A stretch of DNA of 64,000 nucleotides from Pantanalinema sp. (GTDB lineage Bacteria; Cyanobacteriota; Sericytochromatia; S15B-MN24; UBA4093), in assembly GCA_036704125.1 (NCBI GenBank), contig DATNQI010000021.1, positions 1-64,000 on the forward strand, written 5' to 3'. Below are positions 18,642 to 27,475 of the stretch, piece by piece. The position numbers were made by a program, and so were the translations under genes. Numbering within the stretch: the first letter of the stretch is position 1; each line of letters opens with the position of its first letter. The notes under the pieces are model-generated. The model made no database searches. It was not told the origin of the DNA and was given only the letters and a program-made list of their open reading frames with translations.

Positions 18642-19779
18642 GTGACGCTTCAAGAATGCCGGAACGAGCTGGAGCAGCTCAGCAGCCGAATCGCCGAAGC
18701 AAGGAGGCATCTTTGACCCGGACCGACTGAAGAGCCGGATGAAGGGTCTCGAGGCCGAGGCGGCCTCGCCCGACTTCTGGGGAGATGCCAAGACCGCGCA
18801 AGCGACCATGCAGACGCTCAACATGATCCGCAGCCAGGTCGAGCGCCTCTCGCTCTGGGAGACGCTCAGCTCGGATCTCTCGGTCCTCATCGAGATGGGG
18901 ATCGAGGAGGGCGACCTCTCGGTCCTGCCCGAGATCGAGCAGGGCCTTGCGCGCATCCGCAGCACCCTGGGCGACTGGGAGATGGAGCAGATGCTCGGCG
19001 GCGAATACGACCAGGCGCCCGCCATCGTCTCGATCAACGCCGGAGCCGGCGGCACCGACTCCCAGGACTGGGCCCAGATGCTTTTGCGCATGTACACCCG
19101 CTGGGCCGAGTCCAAGGGCTACAAGGTCGAGCTGGTCGATCTGTCCGAGGGCGAAGAAGCGGGTATCAAGAGCGCGACCGTCATCATGACGGGCCCCTAC
19201 GCCTACGGCCGCATGTCGGCCGAGAAGGGGGTCCATCGCCTGGTGCGCATCTCGCCCTTCAACTCCAACGGCAAGCGCCAGACCTCGTTCGCCGCCCTCG
19301 AGATCACCCCCGAGCTCGCCGACCAGGCCACCGACGTCGAGATCAACCCGGTCGACCTCAAGATCGACACCTTCCGCTCGGGCGGCGCCGGCGGCCAGAA
19401 CGTCAACAAGGTCGAGACGGCCGTCCGCATCACCCACCTGCCCTCGGGGATCGTGGTGGCCTGCCAGAACGAGCGCAGCCAGCACCAGAACCGCGAGACC
19501 GCCATGCGCATCCTCAAGGCCAAGCTCTACGAGCGCATGCTCGCCGAGCAGGCCAAGCGGCTGGCCGACATCAGGGGCGGCTACAGCGAGGCGTCATGGG
19601 GCAACCAGATCCGCTCCTACGTCTTCCACCCCTACCAGATGGTCAAGGACCACCGGACGGGGTACGAGGTGGGACAGGTGCAGGGCGTCATGGACGGGGA
19701 CCTCGACGGCTTCATCGAGGCGTACCTGCGCGCCAAGGCGAGCGGCCAGTGGGCGACCGCCGTCGGCGTCGAAGAGTAA
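18642..19779 (+). CDS. prfB: Peptide chain release factor 2 (programmed +1 frameshift)
   Basis: RF2 recognises UGA and UAA. The gene is read as 18642-18713 joined to 18715-19779 (about 378 residues). The first 24 codons from GTG 18642 end at an in-frame TGA within CTT TGA C; slipping +1 continues with GAC CCG GAC, giving [11 protein letters not shown]-like RF2 sequence. The SPF codon-recognition motif is in [15 protein letters not shown] and the catalytic GGQ in [17 protein letters not shown]. The start is supported by GGGAG upstream. Starting instead at ATG 18739 would lose the first helix. It lies between secA and hldE1 in the same run. Confidence 0.96.
18702..18717 (+). promoter_or_regulatory. 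RF2 autoregulatory frameshift site
   Basis: AGGAGG CAT CTT TGA C. A Shine-Dalgarno-like AGGAGG sits three bases before the slippery CTT, followed by the TGA stop and a C, the weak stop context. This is the classical layout by which low RF2 raises its own synthesis. Confidence 0.95.
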
Positions 19780-19801
19780 TCAGGAAAGAAAACCAACAGG
19801 C

Positions 19802-20824
19802 ATGCTCAACTCCGACACCCTCCAGCGTCTCACCCGGTCCTTCGCGACCACCCGGGTGCTCGTGGTCGGCGATCTGATCGCCGACGAGTTCCTCACGGGC
19901 CAGGTCGGCCGGATCTCGCGCGAGGCCCCGGTCCTCATCCTCTACCACCAGCACACCGACGTGGTGCCGGGCGGAGCGGCCAACGCCGCGGCCAACATGG
20001 CGAGCCTCGGCGGCCAGGTCGAGGTGATCGGCCTCTTCGGCGACGACCCCTCGGGCGTCTCGCTGCGCCAGGCCTTCGAGGATCGCGGGATCGACGCCAT
20101 GCACGTGGTGATCGATCCGAGCCGCCCCACCACCACCAAGACCCGCATCTCGGCCTCCAGCCAGCAGTCGGTCACCCAGCAGATCGTCCGGGTCGACCGC
20201 GAGAGCCGCGAGCCCATCGACGCCGAAATCGAGGCCCGGGTCATCGCGGCGCTGGAGGAGCGGATCCCCCACGTGGACGGAGTGCTCGTCTCCGAGTACG
20301 GCAACGGCCTCTTCACCCCGAAGGTGATCGAGCGGACCCTCGAGCTGTGCCGCGCGCACGGCAAGCTCGTGACGGTCGACGCCCAGTGCGACCTGCGCCT
20401 CTTCAAGGGGGTCCACGCGCTCACCCCCAACCAGCCCGAGGCCGAGGCGGTCGTGGGCTTCCCCATCACCGACGAGGCGAGCCTGCGCCGGGCCGGCCAG
20501 CTCCTGCTGGACGAGACGGGCGCGCGGTACGTGCTCATCACCCGGGGCGCCAACGGCATCGCCCTGTTCGACGCGGACGGCACCCTGCATCAGGTCCCGG
20601 CCTTCAACCGCCACGAGGTCTTCGACGTGACCGGGGCGGGGGACACGGTCGTGGGGACCCTCACCCTCGCCTTGGCGGGCGGCGCCTCGGCGCTGGAGGC
20701 GACCATCCTCGCCAACCTCGCGGCCTCCATCGTCGTGCGTCGCTTCGGGACCGCCACCACCTCGGTCACCGAGCTGATGGAGACCTGGAGCAAGAATCCC
20801 CCCGAAGCCCTGACGCTGGGCTGA
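19802..20824 (+). CDS. hldE1: D-glycero-beta-D-manno-heptose-7-phosphate kinase-like (PfkB family)
   Basis: 340-residue ribokinase/PfkB family sugar kinase matching the kinase half of HldE (RfaE domain I). It phosphorylates heptose 7-phosphate at C1 in ADP-heptose synthesis. Key motifs are [17 protein letters not shown] near residue 57 and the C-terminal anion hole [17 protein letters not shown]. It stands alone here, and the adenylyltransferase half is a separate gene 5 bases downstream, a split arrangement known in several bacteria. Symbol given by function; an equally used name is rfaE1. Confidence 0.92.
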   Translation: MLNSDTLQRLTRSFATTRVLVVGDLIADEFLTGQVGRISREAPVLILYHQHTDVVPGGAANAAANMASLGGQVEVIGLFGDDPSGVSLRQAFEDRGIDAMHVVIDPSRPTTTKTRISASSQQSVTQQIVRVDRESREPIDAEIEARVIAALEERIPHVDGVLVSEYGNGLFTPKVIERTLELCRAHGKLVTVDAQCDLRLFKGVHALTPNQPEAEAVVGFPITDEASLRRAGQLLLDETGARYVLITRGANGIALFDADGTLHQVPAFNRHEVFDVTGAGDTVVGTLTLALAGGASALEATILANLAASIVVRRFGTATTSVTELMETWSKNPPEALTLG

Positions 20825-20829
20825 CGCGC

Positions 20830-21300
20830 ATGAACGTCTACACCATCGACACCATCGCCCCCGCGGTCGCGGACTGGCAGGCGCAAGGCGGCCGCACCGT
20901 CTTCACCAACGGCTGCTTCGATCTCATGCACGTGGGCCACGTGCGGTACCTGCAAGCGGCCCGTGCTCTGGGCGATCGCCTCGTGGTCGGCCTCAACTCC
21001 GATCGCTCGGTTCGCGAGCTGAAGGGTCCCGCCCGCCCCATCCTCCCCGAGGCGGAGCGGGCCGAGCTGCTCGCGGCCCTCGGCTGCGTCGATGCGGTCG
21101 TCGTGTTCGACGAGCGCACCGCGGATGCGGCCATCCAGGCCGTGCGCCCCGCGCTCTACGCCAAGGGCGGCGACTACGAGCCGGACACCATTCCCGAGAC
21201 GCCGCTGGTGCGCAGCCTCGGCGGCGAGGTCGTGGTGCTGCCCTTCGTCGAGGGCCGATCGACCACCTCGCTCATCGCCCGCATCAAGGCGCAGGGCTGA
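20830..21300 (+). CDS. rfaE2: D-glycero-beta-D-manno-heptose 1-phosphate adenylyltransferase
   Basis: 156 residues, equal to the nucleotidyltransferase half of HldE. It joins AMP to heptose 1-phosphate. The cytidylyltransferase-like signature is [19 protein letters not shown] (HxGH), followed by [18 protein letters not shown] and the C-terminal [14 protein letters not shown] 20830 begins 5 bases after the kinase stop. Together with the kinase and the GT9 heptosyltransferase-like gene downstream it argues for heptose-containing LPS or another heptosylated product, hence an outer membrane. Confidence 0.95.
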   Translation: MNVYTIDTIAPAVADWQAQGGRTVFTNGCFDLMHVGHVRYLQAARALGDRLVVGLNSDRSVRELKGPARPILPEAERAELLAALGCVDAVVVFDERTADAAIQAVRPALYAKGGDYEPDTIPETPLVRSLGGEVVVLPFVEGRSTTSLIARIKAQG

Positions 21301-21333
21301 GCCGGAAAAGCTCAACCAAGAAAGGATCACTCA

Positions 21334-21846
21334 GTGTTAGACCAGCAGGGACGAGTTTTCGGGAAGGTCAACCTCATCGATCTGTCGATCGTCGTGGTCG
21401 TGGCCCTCTTCATCCTGGGCGCGGGGCTCGCGCGCACCGGCAACGCCGGGGTGAACCAGCAGCTCAAGGGCGAGGCCACCGCCGAGTTCGACCTCTTCAT
21501 CCGGGGTGGCATCTCGGATCCGGCCATGTTCAAGGCCGGCGACAAGACCTTCATCACCATCCGCAACCAGCCCTACGCGCCCCTGACCATCCGCAAGGTC
21601 AAGGTCACCCCGCGCACCGTCACCGTGCCCGCTGCCGGCGGCGTGAAGGCCTACCCGGACCCCTCGGAGCCCTACAGCAAGGACGTGCTCTTGACCCTGC
21701 GCGAGACGGCGCAGCTGACCGACGACGCGATCGTGCTGGGCGGCAACAAGATCAAGGTCGGCGTCCCCATCGACATCGAGGGCCGGCTGTACCGCCTGCG
21801 CGGCTCGATCGTCGACGTCCGCCTCGTCGATCAGCCGAAGCTCTGA
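21334..21846 (+). CDS. DUF4330-type membrane-anchored protein
   Basis: 170 residues. It starts MLDQQGRVFGKVNLIDLSIV, the usual opening of DUF4330 proteins, with one membrane helix at about residues 15-34 (IDLSIVVVVALFILGAGLA) and a beta-rich extracytoplasmic part. GTG 21334 has AAAGGA about 8 bases upstream. The family is frequent beside polysaccharide genes in cyanobacteria and some Gram-positives, and the neighbours here agree. The biochemical role is unknown. Confidence 0.85.
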   Translation: MLDQQGRVFGKVNLIDLSIVVVVALFILGAGLARTGNAGVNQQLKGEATAEFDLFIRGGISDPAMFKAGDKTFITIRNQPYAPLTIRKVKVTPRTVTVPAAGGVKAYPDPSEPYSKDVLLTLRETAQLTDDAIVLGGNKIKVGVPIDIEGRLYRLRGSIVDVRLVDQPKL

Positions 21847-21850
21847 AGCC

Positions 21851-23299
21851 ATGCACGCCCACTCCGATAGCGGGGCCCTCGGGGCCTCGACGCGCGGGGC
21901 GCGCCAGGGGCGCGGCCTGAGCGCCGCGCTCGGCCTCGTCACCATCCAGGAGGCCTGGCAGGCGCGCGTGAGTCAGAGCCTGCCGTACCGGGCGATCGCC
22001 TCGGCCCGCGCGGCCCTGTACGAACGCCTGGCTCCTCTTGCTGCCACCTCGCTCGCCGTCAAGCTCGCGCCGTTGCTCTCGCTGGCTTCCGCGTGCCTGC
22101 TCTTGCTGGCCTCGCCCTACGTCGGCACGGGCCTCAACGCCCTGATGGTGCTCCTGGCCTTCGGGACCTTCCTGTTCCAGTGGATCGTGGAGAAGCCCGT
22201 CGCCAAGGAAGCTGACGGCCTCGACCTTCCCTTCCTGGCCTTCCTGGCCGCCTCGATCGTCGCGGTCGGCTTCTCGCCGTACCTGCTGCTGAGCGTCAAG
22301 GGCCTCGCCAAGATGCTCGTCTTCTGGATGAGCTTCTTGGCCTTCCGGGGCGCGCTGCGGCGCGGTGAGCGCGGCTGGCTGCCCCTCTTCGGCGCCCTCT
22401 TCGTCGCGGCCTTCGCCCAGTCCCTCTACGGGATCTACCAGTGGAAGATCCAGGTCGCGCCCCTGGCCCTCTGGGACGACGCCGAGGCCGAGGTCAAGCT
22501 GACCCGCGTCTACGGCACCCTGGGCAACCCCAACCTGCTCTCGGGCTACCTGATCCCCATCATCCCGTTCGCCGTGGCCGCCGCCGTGACGTGGAAGGCG
22601 TGGGGCTTGCGCCTGCTGGCCATCGGCACCGCCCTGACGGCACCCGTCTGCCTCTACTTCACCTACTCGCGCGGGGCCTACCTGGGCATGGTGGGCGAGG
22701 CGATGGTCTTCGGCGCGCTGGGCCTCGCGGCCCTGTGGCCCGCCATCCGGCGCCGCCCGTGGCTCTTGGCGGTGCTCGCGGGGATCCTCGCCCTCGGGGC
22801 GGTCGCGGCCGTGGTCGTCTACCACCACTCGCCGGCCATGCAGGAGCGCCTGCTCTCCATCACCGCCACGCGCACCCACTCGTCCAACTCGTTCCGCATG
22901 AACGTCTGGGACGGGGTGATCCGGATGATCAAGGACTCCTGGTGGTTCGGGATCGGGCTGGGCAACGACGCCTTCCGCAAGGTCTACGCCCTGTACATGG
23001 TCAGCGGCTTCGAGGCACTCGGGGCCTACAACATCTTCCTCGAGGAGATGGTCGAGAAGGGCATCCTTGGCCTCCTGGCCTTCGTGGCCCTGGTCGGCGG
23101 TGCGATCTTCCGGGCCCTCCACCACTTCAAGCACGGCGTGAGCCGCCCGTGGGCGGTGGCCGCGATCGCGGCGCTGGTCGGCCTGATGATCCACGGCATG
23201 GTCGACACCGTCTTCTATCGCCCGAGCGTCCAGATCCTCTTCTGGCTGACCCTCGCCGTCGTCATCCACCTTCCCCACCGAATTGAGGGGGCCGCATGA
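21851..23299 (+). CDS. O-antigen ligase superfamily membrane protein, IctB-like
   Basis: 482 residues with about ten hydrophobic segments. It belongs to the Wzy_C/O-antigen ligase superfamily and most resembles the cyanobacterial IctB group: GTLGNPNLLSGYLIPIIPF, NSFRMNVWDGVIRMIKDSWW, FGIGLGNDAFRKVYALY and the large loop thereafter. IctB was once thought to be a bicarbonate transporter, but the family relation and this context point to glycan ligation or polymerisation. The N-terminal 60 residues before the first helix are unusually long and cytoplasmic. ATG 21851 is 4 bases after the DUF4330 stop. Its stop overlaps the GT9 start. Confidence 0.88.
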   Translation: MHAHSDSGALGASTRGARQGRGLSAALGLVTIQEAWQARVSQSLPYRAIASARAALYERLAPLAATSLAVKLAPLLSLASACLLLLASPYVGTGLNALMVLLAFGTFLFQWIVEKPVAKEADGLDLPFLAFLAASIVAVGFSPYLLLSVKGLAKMLVFWMSFLAFRGALRRGERGWLPLFGALFVAAFAQSLYGIYQWKIQVAPLALWDDAEAEVKLTRVYGTLGNPNLLSGYLIPIIPFAVAAAVTWKAWGLRLLAIGTALTAPVCLYFTYSRGAYLGMVGEAMVFGALGLAALWPAIRRRPWLLAVLAGILALGAVAAVVVYHHSPAMQERLLSITATRTHSSNSFRMNVWDGVIRMIKDSWWFGIGLGNDAFRKVYALYMVSGFEALGAYNIFLEEMVEKGILGLLAFVALVGGAIFRALHHFKHGVSRPWAVAAIAALVGLMIHGMVDTVFYRPSVQILFWLTLAVVIHLPHRIEGAA

Positions 23300-24396
23300 C
23301 CAAGATTCCCGTCGATTCCCGCATCCAGCGCATCCTCGTCGTCAACTTCGGCGGCATCGGGGACGAGATCCTCTTCTTCCCCGTGATCCAGAGCCTGCGC
23401 GAGGCCTACCCCCACGCCAGGCTGAGCGCCCTGGTCGAGCCCCGCTGCAAGGGGATCATGGCCTTCAACCCGGCCATCGACGAGGTGCTCACCCTCGACG
23501 TGAAGGGCAAGCCCAGTCTCGGCGAGCTCCTCAAGGTGGTGGGCGAATTGCGCTCGCGCGGCTTCGATCTGGCCATCGGCTCGGGCCGCTCGCCCGTCAT
23601 GCCCGTGATCCTGCTCCTGAGCGGGGCCAAGTACCGCGCGGGCTACGACGCCAACCGCCTCTCCTGGACCCTCACCGAGAAGGCCGTTTGCAACCCCCAG
23701 CAGTACGCCGCCGAGATGTACTACGACCTGATCCGCCGCTGGATCCCCATCCCCTTCCGGCTGCCCCAGGCGGCCCTGACCCAGCCGGACCGCGAGTGGG
23801 CCAAGGCCTTTCTGGCCGAGCACGGGGTCCAGCAAGGCGACCAGGTGGTCGTGCTTCACCCCGGCACCAGCAAGCTCTCGGTCCAGAAGAAGTTCATCAA
23901 GAGCTGGGACGCGGACCGCTGGGCGGATCTCGCCGCGCGCCTTCAGGCCGAGGGGGTCAAGGTGGTGCTCGCCGGCGGGCCCGACGACGAGGAGACCATC
24001 GAGCGGATCAAGGGCGTGCTCAAGACCCAGCCGATTGAGGCCTTCGGCAAGACCAGGGGCCTCGGACAGCTCGCCGCTCTCATCTCCCAGGCCTCGATCC
24101 TGGTCTGCGTCGATTCGGCCCCCCTTCACCTGGGCGTGGCGGTCGGCACCCCCACCGTCGGCATCTTCGGGCCGACCGATCCGGCGAAGCTGATGCCCTC
24201 GGGCACGGTCCACCAGGCGATCCACGTCGACGGCCTCGCCTGCCGCCCCTGCCTGTGGGATCGCCGGGCCACCACGTGCGACGAGCTGTCGTGCCTCAAG
24301 AATCTCGGAGTCGAGGCGGTCGAAGCCGCCGTTTGGCGGGTGATGCCCGCAAGGAACCAAGCGAATCATGGAACCATCAACGCCCCTGAACACTAG
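23296..24396 (+). CDS. Glycosyltransferase family 9 (heptosyltransferase-like)
   Basis: 366 residues. GT9 enzymes transfer heptose from ADP-heptose to LPS core. The N-terminal RILVVNFGGIGDEILFFPVI and the C-terminal VCVDSAPLHLGVAVGTPTVGIFGPTDP are diagnostic, with LHPGTSK in the nucleotide-binding part. Four Cys residues in the tail (CRPC, CDELSC) resemble the conserved Cys region of several GT9 members. The ATG overlaps the upstream stop by four bases. It completes an ADP-heptose supply and transfer set in one transcript. Confidence 0.93.
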   Translation: MTKIPVDSRIQRILVVNFGGIGDEILFFPVIQSLREAYPHARLSALVEPRCKGIMAFNPAIDEVLTLDVKGKPSLGELLKVVGELRSRGFDLAIGSGRSPVMPVILLLSGAKYRAGYDANRLSWTLTEKAVCNPQQYAAEMYYDLIRRWIPIPFRLPQAALTQPDREWAKAFLAEHGVQQGDQVVVLHPGTSKLSVQKKFIKSWDADRWADLAARLQAEGVKVVLAGGPDDEETIERIKGVLKTQPIEAFGKTRGLGQLAALISQASILVCVDSAPLHLGVAVGTPTVGIFGPTDPAKLMPSGTVHQAIHVDGLACRPCLWDRRATTCDELSCLKNLGVEAVEAAVWRVMPARNQANHGTINAPEH

Positions 24397-24889
24397 ATCG
24401 ACCGACGCCGAGCGCGAGGCGCTCGCGAAGCTGCCCACCTACCTCGTGGACGCCGACGCCGATGCGCGCTACACGCCGGGCGAGCGCGAGGGGGAGGACT
24501 GGCAGGCCCGGGTGGACGCGCTCGCCGACGAGGCCGAGGACACCCTGTCCCAGATCGAGAACGCCTTCGAGTCGCCCCTCCACCAGACCGAGGACGACCT
24601 GGAGGTGCTCGACCAGGTGATCACCGAGGGCTGGGGGCAGGAGCTGCCCCCCGAGGAGGAGCTCGCCACCATCGCCCTGGAGTGGGGCACCTACCTGGGG
24701 GACCTGATCCTCAAGAACCTGGGCGGCGCCTGGGTCATCCGGCAGGAGAGCGAGCATCTGAGCATCCGCTTCGGACGCCTCGAGACCCAGTTCTTCCCGG
24801 TGCATGCGGTGCTGAGGCGCTTCGCCCTCGGCCAGGAGGCCACCCTCGAGTCCACTTACGCAGGCCTGGTCGCGGCGCTCACCGACTGA
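24368..24889 (+). CDS. Acidic protein of unknown function
   Basis: 173 residues, strongly acidic (Asp/Glu-rich between residues 25 and 95). The conserved-looking core is LATIALEWGTYLGDLILKNLGG followed by AWVIRQ, and then FFPVHAVLRRF; such WGTYLGDLI...GG phrases occur in small bacterial proteins without known function. No signal peptide or Cys. The chosen ATG lies 29 bases inside the end of the GT9 gene, which makes coupling likely; a later start is possible. It is the last gene of the secA-led run before a new promoter. Confidence 0.75.
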   Translation: MEPSTPLNTRSTDAEREALAKLPTYLVDADADARYTPGEREGEDWQARVDALADEAEDTLSQIENAFESPLHQTEDDLEVLDQVITEGWGQELPPEEELATIALEWGTYLGDLILKNLGGAWVIRQESEHLSIRFGRLETQFFPVHAVLRRFALGQEATLESTYAGLVAALTD

Positions 24890-24899
24890 TCGGACGCAA

Positions 24900-24959
24900 T
24901 TGACAAGCGAGCGCCTACGGTCCATCGTGAATCAAGTGCCTCCCCTGCACCCGTGCAGG
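24900..24959 (+). promoter_or_regulatory. Promoter and leader hairpin of the double-glycine peptide gene
   Basis: TTGACA (24900-24905) is an exact -35. At 17 bases spacing the -10 would be the poor CATCGT (24923-24928). Farther on, CCTGCAC and GTGCAGG (24944-24959) form a 7-bp hairpin with a two-base loop, about 20 bases ahead of the peptide ATG. The -35 is convincing, the -10 is not. Confidence 0.45.
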
Positions 24960-24980
24960 CTTTCGAAAGGTAGTCGAACC

Positions 24981-25115
24981 ATGTCGGAACAAGAAACGAA
25001 GGACACCGCCCCCGCCGCCGACGAAGGGGTGATCCCGGACGAAGCCCTCGAAGAGGTCGCCGGCGGCATCTTTGCCATCGATGCCAAGAGACGCAACAAG
25101 CTCCGCCTGCCCTAA
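24981..25115 (+). CDS. 44-residue peptide with double-glycine-type leader (putative RiPP/bacteriocin precursor)
   Basis: MSEQETKDTAPAADEGVIP, then DEALEEVAGG, then IFAIDAKRRNKLRLP. The first 29 residues are acidic and end with LEEVAGG, the form of leader cut after Gly-Gly by C39-type peptidases in class II bacteriocins, microcins and Nif11/NHLP-type RiPPs. The remaining 15-residue core is cationic (five Lys/Arg) with no Cys, Ser or Thr, so lanthionine chemistry is excluded. AAAGG ten bases before the ATG supports the start, and the gene has its own terminator. No modifying enzyme or peptidase-containing ABC transporter lies next to it. A plain small regulatory protein is the alternative. Confidence 0.7.
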   Translation: MSEQETKDTAPAADEGVIPDEALEEVAGGIFAIDAKRRNKLRLP

Positions 25116-25131
25116 GCATCACCAAGAGGTT

Positions 25132-25168
25132 GCCTGGGGGCCGTCCTGAGACGGCCCCCAGGCCTATT
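25132..25168 (+). terminator. Terminator of the peptide gene
   Basis: A 13-bp perfect GC stem (25132-25144 with 25151-25163) and a six-base loop begin 16 bases after the peptide stop, followed by CTATT. The T tract is poor but the stem is very strong. Confidence 0.75.
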
Positions 25169-25222
25169 AAGGGCAGCTTGTACGGGTATAGTGAGGCATC
25201 CCTCGCCACTTGGATACCGCCG

Positions 25223-26605
25223 TTGAGACACCTTCGCACGCTCATGCTCGCCATCGCCCTCGGACTGGCCGCCCCCCAGGCGGCCGGCGCCGAGACGTGG
25301 AAGACCGTGGCCTCCGACGCGGGGGTCTGGTTCAAGGTGAACCTCCACCACCCGCACCTCGTGCGCAAGGTACCGCTGGTGGACGGCATGCGCTGGGACA
25401 TCGAGGTCTCGAACAGCGTCCGGAACCACGTGGTCAAGGAGCTGACCTCGGGCCCGCTCGCGAGCGTGACCATCGACCAGAACAAGCGCTACGTCCGGAT
25501 CGTGGCCCGCTGGCGCTTCCCCTACGCCATGACCCCCAAGCTCAGCCGCGATCGCTTCGAGCTGTTCATCCCCTACACCATCACCCGCACCAGCACGGTG
25601 GACCTGGCCGAGGGGCTGAGCTTCAAGCGCATGAACCGCTGGACCATGGCCGGGCCCGTCTCGGTCAACGTGGTGCACGCCGACCTCAGGCGCTACGGCC
25701 TGCGCCCCCAGCTCGCCCGCTCTGGCCAGGGCTTCTCGGTCGAGCCGGTCTCGGCGATCGCGAACCGCTCCAAGGCGCTGGCTGCGATCAACGGGTCGTT
25801 CTTCGCCCCGAAGGGCGGCGCGCCCATCGGCCTCTTGATGCTCGACGGCCAGATCGTCAGCTCCAGCTACTTCAACCGCTCGGTGTTCGGGGTGCGCTAC
25901 GACGGCACCTGCTTCATCAACAACGCCAGGCTGAAGGCCGCCATCGGGCTCGGGGACAGCCGCGTCTTCGTCGCCAACGGGGTCAACCGCCCGGCCTCGC
26001 GCAACCAGATCATCCTCTACACCTCGCACTGGGGCAAGCGCACCCGCACCGTCCCGGACCCGAGCCGCCGCGAGTTCATGATAGCCGCCGACGGCACCAT
26101 CACCGCCGCCAACACCGGCAACTCCGAGATCCCGAAGGACGGCTTCGTGGTCTCGGGGCAGGGCAGCGCCCTGCGCGCCATGGTCGAGCAGTTCAAGGTA
26201 GGCCAGCGCGCCGTCGTCTACCCCCGCCTCTCGGACGAGTGGCAGGGGGTCAAGTCCGCCATCGGCGGCGGACCGACCCTTGTCTCGGGCGGCCAGGTCA
26301 AGGTCACGGCCCGCGAGGAGCGCTTCGGCCCCGAGATCGCGCGCGGGCGCGCGCCCCGCACCGCGATCGCCTACCTCGGGGGCACCTCGGTCGCCATGGT
26401 CACGGTGGACGGTCGCCAGAAGCACAGCGTCGGAATGACCCTGTACGAGCTCGCGCGCCTGTTGCGCGAGCTGGGCGCCCACGACGCCATCAACCTCGAC
26501 GGCGGCGGCTCGACGGCCATGGTGGTGCGAGGCAAGCTGGTCAACCGCCCGTCGGACGGCACCGAGCGCTCGGTCAACAACGCCCTGATCGTCACCAGGC
26601 CCTGA
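25223..26605 (+). CDS. Exported phosphodiester glycosidase family protein (NAGPA/DUF2233)
   Basis: About 460 residues. The C-terminal 250 residues form the NAGPA domain, with AINGSFFAPKGGAPIGLLM, ALGLG-type turns and the terminal signature INLDGGGSTAMVVRGKL...NRPSDG. Such domains remove sugar-1-phosphodiester caps or act on cell-surface polymers. The N-terminal 200 residues are an AMIN-like/secretion-associated beta region. TTG 25223 is chosen because it yields a signal peptide (LRHLRTLMLAIALGLAAPQA, cut near AGA-E); ATG 25244 is an alternative. The open frame further upstream runs through the terminator of the peptide gene and cannot be coding. Confidence 0.87.
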   Translation: MRHLRTLMLAIALGLAAPQAAGAETWKTVASDAGVWFKVNLHHPHLVRKVPLVDGMRWDIEVSNSVRNHVVKELTSGPLASVTIDQNKRYVRIVARWRFPYAMTPKLSRDRFELFIPYTITRTSTVDLAEGLSFKRMNRWTMAGPVSVNVVHADLRRYGLRPQLARSGQGFSVEPVSAIANRSKALAAINGSFFAPKGGAPIGLLMLDGQIVSSSYFNRSVFGVRYDGTCFINNARLKAAIGLGDSRVFVANGVNRPASRNQIILYTSHWGKRTRTVPDPSRREFMIAADGTITAANTGNSEIPKDGFVVSGQGSALRAMVEQFKVGQRAVVYPRLSDEWQGVKSAIGGGPTLVSGGQVKVTAREERFGPEIARGRAPRTAIAYLGGTSVAMVTVDGRQKHSVGMTLYELARLLRELGAHDAINLDGGGSTAMVVRGKLVNRPSDGTERSVNNALIVTRP

Positions 26606-26610
26606 TCAGG

Positions 26611-26648
26611 CGAATCGCCCCGCCATCACGAGATGGCGGGGCGATTCG
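26611..26648. terminator. Bidirectional hairpin terminator
   Basis: A perfect 16-bp stem (26611-26626 with 26633-26648, loop CACGAG) sits between the stop of the phosphodiester glycosidase and the stop of the convergent lipoprotein gene. It can serve both, although neither side has a long T run. Confidence 0.75.
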
Positions 26649-26662
26649 CTTCGAACGTGGCG

Positions 26663-27475
26663 CTAGTACTGCCGCTGCTGGCCGTACGCGGTCTGTTGCT
26701 GGCCGGCCATGCCCTGCTGACCCTGCTGTTGCTGGCCCTGCTGCCAGCCCTGCTGACCTTGCTGGCCCTGCTGCCAGCCCTGCTGACCTTGCTGCCCCTG
26801 CTGCCAGCCCTGCTGACCTTGCTGATAGCCCTGCTGCATCCCGGCCTGGTCGCCCATCTGGTAGCCGGTGCCGTAACCAACACCGGCACCGTAGCCGAGG
26901 CCGGCGCCGTAGTAGGGCGCGTAGCCGTACGGGTAGTAGTTTCCGCCGTAGGGGGCGTAGTACGGGGTGTAGTAGTAAGGGTACGAATAGTAGCTGTAGT
27001 ACGGGTAGTAGTAGTCCCCGTAGCTGAAGTAGGGGTAATAGTAGCCGCCGAGGTTGTAGTAGGAGAAGTTCCGTCCTCCCCACCAGCCCCGACCGCCCCA
27101 GCCACGGCCGCCCCAACCACGGCCGCCACGCCAGCCGCCGCCACCGCCACGAATGCCCCCGCGCCCGCCGCCCCGGAAGCCGCCGCCGCCGCCGCGACCG
27201 CGCTGCTGGACCGAGTAGCCACCGTTCAGCGCCTCGTCGATCGGGTTGTCCATGATCTTGTCCATCGGGATCTGGACCAGCTGATCCGCCTTCAGCCGCG
27301 CCGGCAGCTTGATCGCCTGGATCGGCGACGCGGCGGAATCAGCAGCCACCCCGAGGCCCTCCGCCGGCGCGCTGGGGGTAGTCTGATCGGGAGCGGTGGC
27401 GGGCGTCTGGGCGCAGCCCAGCGTTCCCGCCAAGAGTCCTACCGTCGTCCAAGACAAAAGCCTTGTGTTCGCCAT
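26663..27475 (-). CDS. Tyr/Gly/Arg/Gln-rich low-complexity lipoprotein (paralogue A)
   Basis: 270 residues. The N-terminus has a signal with GLLAGTLGC (probable lipid-modified Cys21), then a Pro/Ala-rich stretch, then a small folded-looking part ending NGGYSVQQRGRGGG. After it come three low-complexity blocks in order: Arg-Gly-rich with Trp (GGWRGGRGWGGRGW), Tyr-rich (YYYPYFSYGDYYYPYY and similar), and a Gln-Gly block built on three 10-residue repeats QGQQGWQQGQ. AGGAGG nine bases before ATG 27475 fixes the start. It shares order of parts with the gene at 28224. It should sit on the outer membrane surface or in the periplasm. No known family is recognised. Confidence 0.85.
   Translation of the reverse strand: MANTRLLSWTTVGLLAGTLGCAQTPATAPDQTTPSAPAEGLGVAADSAASPIQAIKLPARLKADQLVQIPMDKIMDNPIDEALNGGYSVQQRGRGGGGGFRGGGRGGIRGGGGGWRGGRGWGGRGWGGRGWWGGRNFSYYNLGGYYYPYFSYGDYYYPYYSYYSYPYYYTPYYAPYGGNYYPYGYAPYYGAGLGYGAGVGYGTGYQMGDQAGMQQGYQQGQQGWQQGQQGQQGWQQGQQGQQGWQQGQQQQGQQGMAGQQQTAYGQQRQY
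26731..26820 (-). repeat. Three tandem 30-bp repeats encoding the QGQQGWQQGQ block
   Basis: Units 26731-26760, 26761-26790 and 26791-26820 are exact 30-mers except for one base in the third. They are in frame with paralogue A (10 residues each), so copy number can change without frameshift. Confidence 0.92.

Noticed and set aside
18739-19779. RF2 starting at ATG 18739
   Set aside because: The upstream 24 codons plus CTT TGA C frameshift element match known RF2 genes exactly, so the gene starts at 18642.
26731-26820. CRISPR-like array
   Set aside because: The 30-mers are directly adjacent without spacers and lie in frame in a Gln-Gly coding block.
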